Assembly (NCBI GenBank): GCA_018241725.1
Contig: JAFEDI010000082.1
Location: 31,854 to 95,853, forward strand
Length of the DNA: 64,000 nucleotides
Origin: Pseudomonadota bacterium
GTDB lineage: Bacteria; Pseudomonadota; Gammaproteobacteria; Burkholderiales; Rhodocyclaceae
Direction of reading: 5' to 3'
Both the position numbers and the translations under genes were made by a program. Positions within the stretch are counted from its first letter, which is position 1. Each line of letters opens with the position of its first letter. Below the pieces are notes generated by a model. It saw nothing but the letters and a program-made list of their open reading frames with translations. It was not told the origin of the DNA and did not search any database. This document shows positions 1 to 8,085 of the stretch, piece after piece.

Positions 1-279
1 CTCTACGGCGGCACCTTCGTCGGCATCGTCAGCCTGACCCTGTCGATCATCGGCCGCTGCTTCCCGGCCAACCCGGCCAAGGCGATGGCGCGACTGACCC
101 TCAGCTATGGCGTCGCCCAGGTGGTCGCGCCGGCGATGGCCGGCTATATCGCCACGGTGAGCGGCAGCTACAAAGGTGCGCTGATCGTCGCTGCGTGGGT
201 GATGGTTGCCGGCATGGCGCTGTTGGTGGCCTTGATGCGCCAGCAACGGATCGAGCGCAACGCCCAGCACACGGCGTAA
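1..279 (+). CDS. MFS transporter, YbfB/YjiJ type, C-terminal fragment
   Basis: The reading frame is open from the first base of the window, so only the last 92 residues of a membrane transporter are present. They hold two hydrophobic helices. The first contains the segment ARLTLSYGVAQVVAPAMAGY, which matches the conserved late helix of YbfB/YjiJ-type major facilitator proteins. The second (about VAAWVMVAGMALLVALM) is the last membrane segment, followed by a short Arg/Gln-rich cytoplasmic tail. The substrate of this subfamily is not established. The start, substrate channel and neighbours lie upstream of the window. It faces a minus-strand cytochrome operon, with a hairpin between them. Confidence 0.7.
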   Translation, partial: LYGGTFVGIVSLTLSIIGRCFPANPAKAMARLTLSYGVAQVVAPAMAGYIATVSGSYKGALIVAAWVMVAGMALLVALMRQQRIERNAQHTA

Positions 280-322
280 ACGCAAGAAAGGCCTGCCGCA
301 GCAAGCCTTTCCGCTTTCACAT

Positions 323-354
323 CGGCCGGGCCCGGCCCCCCACCGGGCCGGCCG
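323..354. terminator. GC-rich hairpin between convergent genes
   Basis: A nearly perfect GC inverted repeat (CGGCCGGGCCCGG paired with CCGGGCCGGCCG, one bulged base) lies between the stop of the transporter and the stop of the cytochrome c gene, which converge. There is no convincing T tract on either side, so intrinsic termination is only plausible. Confidence 0.4.
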
Positions 355-361
355 ACGCAAA

Positions 362-748
362 TCACTTCAAAGTCGCCAGATAGGCCAGCAGCTCGGCCCT
401 CTCGGCCGCGCTGGCCAACCCGTCGTACTTCATCTTGCCACCGGGCACGAGCTTCTTCGGCGCCGTCACGTAGGCGTCGATCTTGTCGGGCGTCCAGGTG
501 ATGCCGCTGGCCTTGAGGCCGTCGGAATAGCTGGCGTCGGCCACCGTGGCAGCCTTGCGGCCGACCACGCCGAACAGGCTCGGGCCCTTCTTGTTCTTGC
601 CTTCACGGGCGCTGTGGCACTCGGCGCACTCGGTGGCGAACACGTCCTTGCCCTTTTCCACGTCGCCCGCGGCGCGGGCCTGGAAGCTCAGGGAGCTGGC
701 TGCCGCCACCACCAGCAGCGGCAGGAGGGTACGAGAGATCATTTTCAT
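362..748 (-). CDS. Class I cytochrome c, periplasmic
   Basis: This is a small soluble electron carrier of 128 residues. A signal peptide (residues 1-26, ending ARA) sends it to the periplasm. The single heme site is CAECH at residues 41-45, and Met106 in PGGKM is the likely sixth ligand. The motif GPSLFGVVGRKA is typical of cytochrome c2/c550-like class I proteins. ATG at 748 is preferred over the GTG one codon upstream because GGAG lies 7 bases before it. It is the last gene of a three-gene minus-strand operon, 12 bases after the Cyc2-like gene. It is therefore a natural candidate to accept electrons from that outer-membrane protein, which is an inference from context. Confidence 0.85.
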   Translation of the reverse strand: MKMISRTLLPLLVVAAASSLSFQARAAGDVEKGKDVFATECAECHSAREGKNKKGPSLFGVVGRKAATVADASYSDGLKASGITWTPDKIDAYVTAPKKLVPGGKMKYDGLASAAERAELLAYLATLK

Positions 749-760
749 CACGCTACTCCG

Positions 761-2134
761 TCAGAACGAGGTCCACGCGAACAGGAACAAGGTGTTGTTG
801 TCCTTCGCGTCGCGGCCGTTGCCGTCATAGTTGGTCTTGGCACCGTTGTACTTGTCGTACATGGTGTATTGGGCACCGAGGCGGACGTTGGCCCACGGCG
901 CGCCCCAGGAGCTCTCCTTGCCCCACGGCGTCCAGTCGGCCTGCAGGATGTAGCCGGAGGTGTTCGGCGAACCGTTGGCGAAGCCGTCGCTGTATAAGGT
1001 CGCGTCGGATGTGCCATGGGTCACGAAGCGGCCGATGGTCGCTCCCCAGGTCTGCATGTAGTGGTAGGACGCGTTCAGCTTGAACTCGTTGAGCCGGCCC
1101 TTCAGGTTGTCGGCGCCTTCGGTGGCGACGAGCTGGTTGCGGGTCTGGCGCTCGCGGATGTAACTGGTGTTGACGGTCGCCACGTGCTCGCGGGTGCCGA
1201 GGAACTGGTAGGACGCATCGACGCCGAGATCGTTGAACTTGTTGGAGCCCGGCGTGCTGCGATCCGGCTGGACCGAGGTGTTGAGGCCGAAGATGCCGGC
1301 ATTGAAGGCCTGCTTCTTCAGGTCCTGGAACACCGCCAGGCGCCAGTAGGCAGTGTTCCCGCCAATGTGGCCCATGTCGTCGCCCTTGCCAAGGCCGAGA
1401 CGGCTTTGCATGGTCGGGGTCAGCGCCCGGTAGGTGCCCAGTTCGGCATACACCATGTTGTTCCAGAAGGTATAGGCGGACACGCCGGTGACGCGCTGCT
1501 CAAGACCACCGTTGATCATCGTGGCGGCATCACCCTGGCCGAAGGCCAGTGCCGAGGCGGTGTAGGGGAAACTCCACACCGGCATGCTGTTGAACGGATC
1601 CTGCACGCCGGGGTTGTTGTTCACCGACACGCCGAAGACGGTTTCCTTGCCGGCCACCTCGGTGGTGTGGGCGAAACGCACGTCGGCCTGGTCGATGGAG
1701 GTACGCTGGCCGATGCCGTCATAGGTGGCCTGCACAAAGGCGCCGATCTTGTCGCTCAGGCGGCCGGCCAGGAAGACCGACGCCTCGTCCAGGGAGTGGT
1801 TGTTGTTGGGGCTGGACTTGTCCGGTGCCGGGTCCTGGCTCTTGGCGGTGCGCGTGAAGGATGCCACCACCATGCCGGACAGCGGCACTTTGCCGCCCTT
1901 GCCGTCGGAGTCGGTATAACCGCCGATCTTGAACTTGACGCCGTAGGGCGTCAGTTGCGGGCCGTAAGCACCGATATGGCAGGCCGCGCATTCCTGCCCG
2001 GTCTGGCGGGCAAAGCTCGGCACGGCATGGGCGGCCGGCGCGGCGGTGAGGAAGCCGGCCGTGGCCAGCACCAGGCCGGCCGTATGCCGGATCGCGGACA
2101 GACGGGTTTTCCCCCCGGAAAGAATCGGATGCAT
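761..2134 (-). CDS. Cyc2-like fused monoheme cytochrome and outer-membrane porin
   Basis: The protein has 457 residues. After a signal peptide (about 1-37) comes a short cytochrome segment with one heme site, CAACH at 49-53, embedded in VPSFARQTGQECAACH and followed by LTPYGVKFKIGGYT. The remaining 390 residues alternate hydrophobic and aromatic beta strands with Gly/Asn/Asp-rich loops. They end in Trp-Thr-Ser-Phe, a typical outer-membrane beta-barrel C-terminus. This layout matches fused cytochrome-porins such as Cyc2, which move electrons from extracellular Fe(II) across the outer membrane. Related monoheme barrel proteins of unproven function also exist, so iron oxidation is not demonstrated. 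An in-frame TTG lies eight codons upstream, but ATG at 2134 has AAGGA at good spacing. Confidence 0.65.
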   Translation of the reverse strand: MHPILSGGKTRLSAIRHTAGLVLATAGFLTAAPAAHAVPSFARQTGQECAACHIGAYGPQLTPYGVKFKIGGYTDSDGKGGKVPLSGMVVASFTRTAKSQDPAPDKSSPNNNHSLDEASVFLAGRLSDKIGAFVQATYDGIGQRTSIDQADVRFAHTTEVAGKETVFGVSVNNNPGVQDPFNSMPVWSFPYTASALAFGQGDAATMINGGLEQRVTGVSAYTFWNNMVYAELGTYRALTPTMQSRLGLGKGDDMGHIGGNTAYWRLAVFQDLKKQAFNAGIFGLNTSVQPDRSTPGSNKFNDLGVDASYQFLGTREHVATVNTSYIRERQTRNQLVATEGADNLKGRLNEFKLNASYHYMQTWGATIGRFVTHGTSDATLYSDGFANGSPNTSGYILQADWTPWGKESSWGAPWANVRLGAQYTMYDKYNGAKTNYDGNGRDAKDNNTLFLFAWTSF

Positions 2135-2222
2135 GTTTGTCCTTGTATTTGTGGTCAAGAAAAAGGCGAGCTAGCCCGTGGCGGCATGCTCTCGCTGCGC
2201 CACGGAAAGAATCGGAAACGGC

Positions 2223-2813
2223 TCAGGACTGGCGTGCCGGCAGCATCGCGCGCAGCACGTTGTCGCGGCGCACGAAGTGGTGATAGAGGGCCGCTGCGGC
2301 ATGCACGCCCACCAGACCGATCAACAGCCAGGCGGCGTTCTCGTGGTATTCGGCCAGATCATCGGCGAGGTCCTCGTCCTCCTTAACCAGCGGTGGCAGG
2401 GTGATCAGGCCGTAAAAGGAGATGGGCTTGCCATGGGCGCTGGACAAGGCCCAGCCGATCAGCGGCAACGCCATCAGCAGCATATACAGGCCCAGATGGG
2501 CCAATTCGGCCGCCAGACGGGCCAGCGGCGACATCTCGCCGGTCGGCGGCAACGGCCGATGCGCCAGGCGCACGACAATGCGGGCCATCGCCAGCAGGGC
2601 GATGGTGAGGCCGATGCTGCGGTGGATGTTCATGAGGGTGGCGCGCAGGGCCTTCTCCTCGATGCCGTCACGCACGAAGGCAATGCCCACCACCAGCGCG
2701 ATGAGCAAGGCCGTCGCCCAGTGCAGGAAAACCAGCGGACGGGGGCGGCGCAGGCCGGCGTAGGAATCGAGGGCGGGGGAGTCGGAAGTGCTGTGCATGA
2801 CCACGGGGTCCAT
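2223..2813 (-). CDS. Cytochrome b561 family membrane protein
   Basis: This is a 196-residue inner-membrane di-heme b cytochrome with four predicted helices. Candidate heme-ligand histidines sit in FLHWATALL, MNIHRSIGL, ELAHLGLY and GVHAAAALYHH, the pattern of bacterial CybB-like proteins. These usually exchange electrons between the quinone pool and periplasmic partners. It is the first gene of the minus-strand operon, 88 bases upstream of the Cyc2-like gene. The set could therefore link the outer membrane, a periplasmic cytochrome c and the quinone pool. Start choice is the first ATG; a second ATG lies five codons in. Confidence 0.85.
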   Translation of the reverse strand: MDPVVMHSTSDSPALDSYAGLRRPRPLVFLHWATALLIALVVGIAFVRDGIEEKALRATLMNIHRSIGLTIALLAMARIVVRLAHRPLPPTGEMSPLARLAAELAHLGLYMLLMALPLIGWALSSAHGKPISFYGLITLPPLVKEDEDLADDLAEYHENAAWLLIGLVGVHAAAALYHHFVRRDNVLRAMLPARQS

Positions 2814-2933
2814 GTTGGATGACCCCGCAGACCTTAGCGGCCCGCAGCCTTCAATTACCTGACAATCCAGAAGGGATTATTTGAAGCGGCATATGGCGCG
2901 GCGACGGATGGGCAGGCTCATCCACCCCGGAGA

Positions 2934-4340
2934 TCATTGCCGGGCGGGCGTGATCACATCGGAGGCATCCGGAAAGACAACCCGGATGCATGTACCGATC
3001 CCCTCGCTGCCGCTGGCGATCGTCACGTCGGCGGCATGGCGGTCGGCCACCTCCTTGACGATGGCCAGCCCCAGTCCGGTGCCCGGCACGCCATCCCCCG
3101 CAGCCCGGTAGAAGCGCTCGAAGACGCGGCTGCGTTCGCTCTCCGGGATGCCCGGCCCATCGTCCTCGACCTCGACGAAGACTCCCGCCTCGTCGCTGCG
3201 CCCACAGCGCACGGTCACCCGGCCGCCTTCCGGCGTATAGGCGATGGCATTGTCGATCAGATTGACGAGCATCTCCCGCAACATCCAGCTGGACCCCAGC
3301 ACCGGAGCCGGCGCCGTCTCGAAACCCAGGTCGATGTGCTTGGCGAGGGCGTCGTCGAGCAGGTCCGACGCGGCATCCTCCAGCAGCGCGGCCATGTCCA
3401 CAGGACGGTGGTCGCTGATCAGCGCCCCTCCCGACGACGAGCGAGCCAGCGCCAGCATCTGGTTGGTGAAATGGACCAGGCGGCCGGTGGACTCGCGCAG
3501 ACGCTCGATGCGCGGCCGAGCCTCGGCAGGCAGGGCTTCGACGGCCAGCTCGAGCTGGGTCTGCAGACCGGCCAGCGGCGTGCGCAGCTGATGGGCTGCA
3601 TTCGACAGGAAGGCCTGCTGGGCCCGCCCCGCGCGCCCCAGGTGCTGCAGCAGACGGTTGATGGCCCGCACCAGCGGACCGGCCTCGGCCGGCACGCCGG
3701 CTTCGGCAATCGGGCTGAAATCGTTGGGTCCCCGGGTGGCAATGCTGTGGCCGAGGGCGTCCAGCGGCTTCAGCGCATAGCGCACGCCGAAGTACACCAG
3801 CAGCAACGCCGTCGCGATGAGCAGCAGGTTCGGCCAGAAGATCGTCGCCAGAATGCGATGAGCGGCACTCCGGCGCTTGAGGGTGGTTTCGGCGACGATC
3901 ACCGTCGCCGTCATGCGGGGGCTCTCGTAGCGGTAGCTGGCCGCTCGCAGCGCGCGTTTGCCGACCGTCACATCCTGCAGGATGCTGCGGTTGGCGACGT
4001 CCGGCCGCGGCAACTGCAACAGCTCGGCATCGCCAGCGATGACTTTTTCCCGGCTGTCGAAAACCACATACTGGACCTTGTCGACGGCGTCGGAGCGCAG
4101 GATCTCGTCGGCTGCCGGAGGGATGTCCACCTCGATGTCCTTATCGTCGTCGTCCCGCTCCAGACGCGTGACCAGGGCCACCACGGTGCCGGTCAGCGCG
4201 TTGTCGTAGGCCTCGTCGGCGATGCTCAGCGCCGAACGGTAGTCGGCGATCATGCTGGCCGCCAGCAGGATCAGCAATGGCCAGGAGATGACCATCAGCA
4301 ACCGGTTGCGCAGCGCGCGCCCCTCACCCCGCCGCGGCAT
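2934..4340 (-). CDS. Sensor histidine kinase, TctE/QseC-like
   Basis: This inner-membrane kinase has 468 residues. It has two membrane helices (about 14-32 and 164-184) flanking a periplasmic 2CSK_N-type sensor region, then a HAMP-like linker. The dimerisation box NAAHQLRTPLAGL contains phosphoacceptor His250. The ATPase domain has NLIDNAIAYT (N box), DDGPGIP (G1) and GTGLGLAIV (G2). The H-box wording is typical of the TctE subfamily, often linked to tricarboxylate or other organic-acid sensing; the ligand here is unknown. The frame stays open 36 codons further upstream, but ATG at 4340 is preferred because it overlaps the regulator stop by only 17 bases and gives a normal N-terminus. Confidence 0.85.
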   Translation of the reverse strand: MPRRGEGRALRNRLLMVISWPLLILLAASMIADYRSALSIADEAYDNALTGTVVALVTRLERDDDDKDIEVDIPPAADEILRSDAVDKVQYVVFDSREKVIAGDAELLQLPRPDVANRSILQDVTVGKRALRAASYRYESPRMTATVIVAETTLKRRSAAHRILATIFWPNLLLIATALLLVYFGVRYALKPLDALGHSIATRGPNDFSPIAEAGVPAEAGPLVRAINRLLQHLGRAGRAQQAFLSNAAHQLRTPLAGLQTQLELAVEALPAEARPRIERLRESTGRLVHFTNQMLALARSSSGGALISDHRPVDMAALLEDAASDLLDDALAKHIDLGFETAPAPVLGSSWMLREMLVNLIDNAIAYTPEGGRVTVRCGRSDEAGVFVEVEDDGPGIPESERSRVFERFYRAAGDGVPGTGLGLAIVKEVADRHAADVTIASGSEGIGTCIRVVFPDASDVITPARQ

Positions 4341-5010
4341 CGCCCTCTCCAGCCTCGATGCGGTAGCCGATGCCGCGCACGGTGCGGATGCCGACCCCGC
4401 TACCGGCCAGCTTGCCGCGCAGGCGCGACACATAGATCTCCACCGCATTGGGGGTGATCTCCCGGTCCCATTGGCTGAGGCTGTCGGCCAGCTTCTGCTT
4501 GGCGACCACCTTGGGCGCCACCAGCGCCAATTGTTCGAGCACGTCCCACTCCCGTCCCGTCAGCTCCAGTTCAACGCCGGCCAGCGTCGCACTGCGCCGC
4601 TGTACGTCGAGTTCCAGCGAACCGACGCTCAGCACCATGCTGGCTGCCGCGCGGCTGCGCCGGATCAGCGCCCGGATACGGGCCAGCAGCTCGGGCAACA
4701 GGAAGGGCTTGACCAGATAGTCGTCGCCGCCCACGTCCAGTCCGACAACCCGGTCGTCCAGCCCGTCGCGGGCGGTCAGGATCAGGATCGGCGTCAGCAC
4801 GCCACGGCGGCGCACCCGGCGGATCAGCTCCAGCCCGTCCATGCCCGGCAGGCCGATGTCCACGATCGCCAGGTCGTAGGCCGTGTGCGTAAGCACCGCC
4901 TCGGCTGGCTCGGCTGCCTCCAGGCAGTCCACCATGAAGCCCTCCCGCTCCAGGCCTTCGATCAGGCCGGCGGCCAGGGTCTTGTCATCTTCAACCACCA
5001 GAATACGCAC
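4324..5010 (-). CDS. OmpR-family response regulator, TctD/QseB-like
   Basis: This 228-residue transcription factor has an N-terminal receiver domain with acidic residues EDD at 7-9, phosphoacceptor Asp51 (AIVDIGLPGMDG), Thr in LILTARD and Lys in YLVKPF. A C-terminal winged-helix DNA-binding domain follows (about 130-220; motifs LTGREWDVLEQL and VEIYVSRLRGKL, ending TVRGIGYRI). It starts with GTG, preceded by GGAGG. It is encoded 15 bases after the K+ channel gene and overlaps the downstream kinase gene, so the three are probably co-transcribed and the kinase is its cognate partner. Confidence 0.88.
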   Translation of the reverse strand: MRILVVEDDKTLAAGLIEGLEREGFMVDCLEAAEPAEAVLTHTAYDLAIVDIGLPGMDGLELIRRVRRRGVLTPILILTARDGLDDRVVGLDVGGDDYLVKPFLLPELLARIRALIRRSRAAASMVLSVGSLELDVQRRSATLAGVELELTGREWDVLEQLALVAPKVVAKQKLADSLSQWDREITPNAVEIYVSRLRGKLAGSGVGIRTVRGIGYRIEAGEGDAAAG

Positions 5011-5025
5011 GCTCGAAAGCCTCCG

Positions 5026-5466
5026 TCAGTTGCTGTCGCCCAGCCCATCGCGCCAGAAGCGCTCCATCGCGATGTAGGCGTAGGACGCCGACCAGCCGAT
5101 CAGCAGCAGGCCGTTGAGGGCCTCGGTGCCGGCCAGCAAACGCACATCGCCACCGGGCACCACGTCGCCGTAACCGAGGGACGTGAAGGTTTCGGTGGAA
5201 AAATACAGGCACACGGCGAACGAAAAACGCCCCACGTCGCCCACCGACCCGAGCTCCGCATAGCGCACCAGCGCAAACACCGCGAAAGCGTACAGCCCGA
5301 TCTCCATGAGATGGGCGATGAAGGTGCCGAGTATCACGACGATCAGCTTGGCCCGCGGGCGGATGGCGAGCCCAGGTAGCCACAGGCTCAGGCCACGCAG
5401 CACCTCGTAGTGGATGATGGTCGTCAGTACGACTAGCAACAGGCAAACAGAAACGATCAGGGCCAT
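5026..5466 (-). CDS. Two-helix potassium channel
   Basis: The protein has 146 residues and consists almost entirely of membrane segments: an extra N-terminal helix, then the two-helix pore unit of Ion_trans_2 channels. The selectivity-filter motif TSLGYGD at 95-101 sits between pore helix FAVCLYFSTETF and the last membrane helix. No RCK, cyclic-nucleotide or other cytoplasmic regulatory domain is present, so it is a minimal channel. It is the first gene of an operon with the response regulator and kinase. This arrangement suggests that ion flux or envelope stress is tied to that two-component system, which is inference. Confidence 0.8.
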   Translation of the reverse strand: MALIVSVCLLLVVLTTIIHYEVLRGLSLWLPGLAIRPRAKLIVVILGTFIAHLMEIGLYAFAVFALVRYAELGSVGDVGRFSFAVCLYFSTETFTSLGYGDVVPGGDVRLLAGTEALNGLLLIGWSASYAYIAMERFWRDGLGDSN

Positions 5467-5542
5467 CGACGCAGAAACTCCTCAACAGGCGGCGGCACAG
5501 CCGCCGGCCCGCATTCTGTCACGTCAAGCTGACAACAAACGC

Positions 5543-6985
5543 TCAGACCGGCTCGTCGCCGCCGTAGCCGATGACCGCCTTCACTTCGAGGAACTCCTCC
5601 AGCCCGTAGGCGCCCCACTCCCGCCCCAGGCCCGACTGCTTGTAGCCGCCGAAGGGTGCAGCGAGGTCCACCGGCGCGCCGTTGAGGTGCACATTGCCGG
5701 TCCGCAACTGTCGCGCCACGGCCCGCGCCCGCACCGGATCGGCCGACGACACGTAGCCCGACAAGCCGTAGGGGGTGTCGTTGGCAATACGGATGGCGTC
5801 CGCCTCGTCCGCATAGGCCAGGATGGACAACACCGGGCCAAAGATCTCCTCGCGGGCGATGGCCATGTCCGGCCTCACCCGGCTGAATACCGCCGGGCGC
5901 ACGAAATAGCCGCGCCCGATGCCGTCCGGCCGGCCCGGCCCGCCGGCCACGAGCTTCGCACCTTCTGCAATGCCCTGGGCGATGAAGGCCTGCACGCGCT
6001 CGAACTGGGCACGATTGGCCAGCGGCCCCATCGTCGTCGCCTCATTCAGCGGATCGCCGACCACCACCCGCGCCAGGCTCGCCGCGGCGATCGCCTCCAC
6101 CTCGTCGAGGCGGCTTTCCGGCACCAGCATGCGCGACGGCGCGTTGCAGTTCTGCCCGCTGTTGGTCATCAGGCTCAGCACCCCATGGCGCACGCTCTTT
6201 GGGAAATCCACGTCGTCGAGCAGGATGTTGGCGGACTTGCCACCGAGTTCGAGGGCGACCTTCTTTACGCTGTCGGCGGCATTGCGCATCACCTGCTTGC
6301 CGGCCCGCGTCGAGCCGGTGAAGGAGACCATGTCCACCTCAGGATGCGTGGTCAGCGCGTTGCCCACGCCCGCCCCATCGCCATTGACCAGATTGAAGAC
6401 GCCGGCCGGCACGCCGGCTTCATGCAGGATCTCGGCCATCACGATGGCCGAGAACGGCGCCAGCTCGGACGGCTTGAGAACCATCGTGCAGCCCGCCGCC
6501 AGTGCCGGCGCGATCTTGCAGGCCATCTGGTTGGCCGGCCAGTTCCACGGGGTGATCAGTGCGCACACGCCGATCGGTTCGCGCAGGATGCGCGTCGTGC
6601 CCTGGGCCTTTTCAAAAGGGAAATCCTTCAGAACCGCCAGCGCAGTCTTGAAATGGGCCAGGCCGGAGCCCGCCTGGGCGCTGCCGGCCAGGGCCTTCAG
6701 CGGCGCCCCCATCTCCTCGCAGATGGCGCGGGCCATGTCGTCGTAGCGCTTCTTGTAGGCCGCGCAGATGCGCGCCAGCAGGTCCAGGCGTTCCTCCCGG
6801 GACGTCGCCGCGAAGGCTGGAAACGCCGCCCGCGCCGCCGCCACGGCGGCCTCCGCATCGGCGGTGCTGCCGATTGCGATGTTGCCTGCGACCGCCTCGG
6901 TGGCGGGGTTGATCACATCCAGGCGGGCCGTGCCGAGGGCTTCGACCCAACGCCCGCCGATGTAGAACTGATGATGATTGCGCAT
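5543..6985 (-). CDS. NAD(P)+-dependent aldehyde dehydrogenase
   Basis: This is a full-length 480-residue member of the aldehyde dehydrogenase superfamily, oxidising an aldehyde to its acid. Visible catalytic residues are Asn148 (TPWNWP), the cofactor-site motif FTGSTRAGK near 222-230, general base Glu246 (ALELGGK) and nucleophile Cys280 (NSGQNCNAP). Its closest subfamily cannot be fixed by eye; it resembles broad-range aldehyde dehydrogenases with the NCNAPSR active site. It lies between the K+ channel operon and a gene of unknown function, all on the minus strand, with about 80 bases to each neighbour. It may therefore be transcribed separately. Substrate unknown. Confidence 0.85.
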   Translation of the reverse strand: MRNHHQFYIGGRWVEALGTARLDVINPATEAVAGNIAIGSTADAEAAVAAARAAFPAFAATSREERLDLLARICAAYKKRYDDMARAICEEMGAPLKALAGSAQAGSGLAHFKTALAVLKDFPFEKAQGTTRILREPIGVCALITPWNWPANQMACKIAPALAAGCTMVLKPSELAPFSAIVMAEILHEAGVPAGVFNLVNGDGAGVGNALTTHPEVDMVSFTGSTRAGKQVMRNAADSVKKVALELGGKSANILLDDVDFPKSVRHGVLSLMTNSGQNCNAPSRMLVPESRLDEVEAIAAASLARVVVGDPLNEATTMGPLANRAQFERVQAFIAQGIAEGAKLVAGGPGRPDGIGRGYFVRPAVFSRVRPDMAIAREEIFGPVLSILAYADEADAIRIANDTPYGLSGYVSSADPVRARAVARQLRTGNVHLNGAPVDLAAPFGGYKQSGLGREWGAYGLEEFLEVKAVIGYGGDEPV

Positions 6986-7067
6986 GTCTCCGTCCTTCTC
7001 GTTGTCATTGAGGACGGAAAGTACAGGAAACGGCGGCGGGCCGGTAAGGCTCCGCCTCCGACCGGGC

Positions 7068-8051
7068 TCAGGCCTGATCGATGCTGAGATAGACCTGGGT
7101 CTGATTGAGCAGAAGGTAGGCGATCTCGCCGAAGGTCATCGGCCCGACGAGAGAACCCGAACGCCGCCCCTCCAGCCCACAGTAGAGGTAGTTGAGGATG
7201 CAGTTGCACGACCACAGCGGCGGATGGTCAGGCTCCGCTCCGATTGCCGCACCGAAATCGGCCGGCGCAGCAAAACGGTACTCCACGTCGTCGAACACCG
7301 GCGCGTAGAAGTCCACCCGCCCAGCCTGGGCATCGACCTGCTTGATCGACACATTCACCGACGCACCGCCATAGTCCGCCACCAGCGGCAGGCGGATGTC
7401 CGCATGGCGGGTCGCCAGGTAGCTGGCGAAATCGGTCTCGACGCCATTGACCAGGCAACGGGTGGCCGAGAAGCCCGTCTCGGGGAAGCGCAGGCAGTCA
7501 CCATCGCCCTGTACCATGCGGTTGAAGATCTCGATGCGGGCGTACTCGCTGTCCGGCAAGGGCACGTGCATCACCACCGCCCGCTCTCCGTCGAAGGCGA
7601 GCTCCCTGCCATCGACCACCAGCGGCGCGACGCGGCCGGAGTCGGCCAGATGGCTGCCGGCGATCCAGCCGACGATCGGCTTGATGAACATGTCCGTGAA
7701 GCCCGGCGCCTTGCGGGCGTACAGGGAATGGATTGCCGAGAAGGCGGGGACGATGATCAGCGTGAAGCCGTTGGCCGGGCCGTCCTCGCAGACGTGTTCG
7801 AGGTTGGTGATGTCGTAGAAACGGATCTTCGGCGCACCCGCTGTCGCCGGGATCTCGGTGACGAACACCTGCTCGGACGTCACCAGGCCGCCCTCGTCAC
7901 CCATGAAATAGGGGATCGTGCCACCTATCCAGTTACCGGCAGGTAGGCGCCGCAGTGCGGTTTCATCGCCGGAGATCATCAGGAAGCAGCCCGACGCGAT
8001 CAGCGCGGCCGCCTCGTCCACCGTCGTCAGGCGGTTCGCAGGGGCGTTCAT
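7068..8051 (-). CDS. Conserved protein of unknown function (DUF6976-like)
   Basis: This is a 327-residue soluble protein without signal peptide or membrane helices. I recognise the N-terminal pattern (VDEAAALIASG, LMISGDETALRRLP, NWIGGTIPYFM) as a conserved betaproteobacterial family, tentatively DUF6976. The SGDE and NWIGGT stretches recall the first part of FIST-type sensory domains, but I cannot confirm this. A Cys-rich patch near the end (SCNCILNYLYCGLEG) also resembles the conserved CNC of FIST C-terminal regions. It lies 34 bases downstream of the ISL3-N-like gene and is probably co-transcribed with it. A ligand-sensing role is a guess. Confidence 0.6.
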   Translation of the reverse strand: MNAPANRLTTVDEAAALIASGCFLMISGDETALRRLPAGNWIGGTIPYFMGDEGGLVTSEQVFVTEIPATAGAPKIRFYDITNLEHVCEDGPANGFTLIIVPAFSAIHSLYARKAPGFTDMFIKPIVGWIAGSHLADSGRVAPLVVDGRELAFDGERAVVMHVPLPDSEYARIEIFNRMVQGDGDCLRFPETGFSATRCLVNGVETDFASYLATRHADIRLPLVADYGGASVNVSIKQVDAQAGRVDFYAPVFDDVEYRFAAPADFGAAIGAEPDHPPLWSCNCILNYLYCGLEGRRSGSLVGPMTFGEIAYLLLNQTQVYLSIDQA

Positions 8052-8085
8052 TATTGGTTCTCCCTCGGTAGAACAGCGAGACGGC

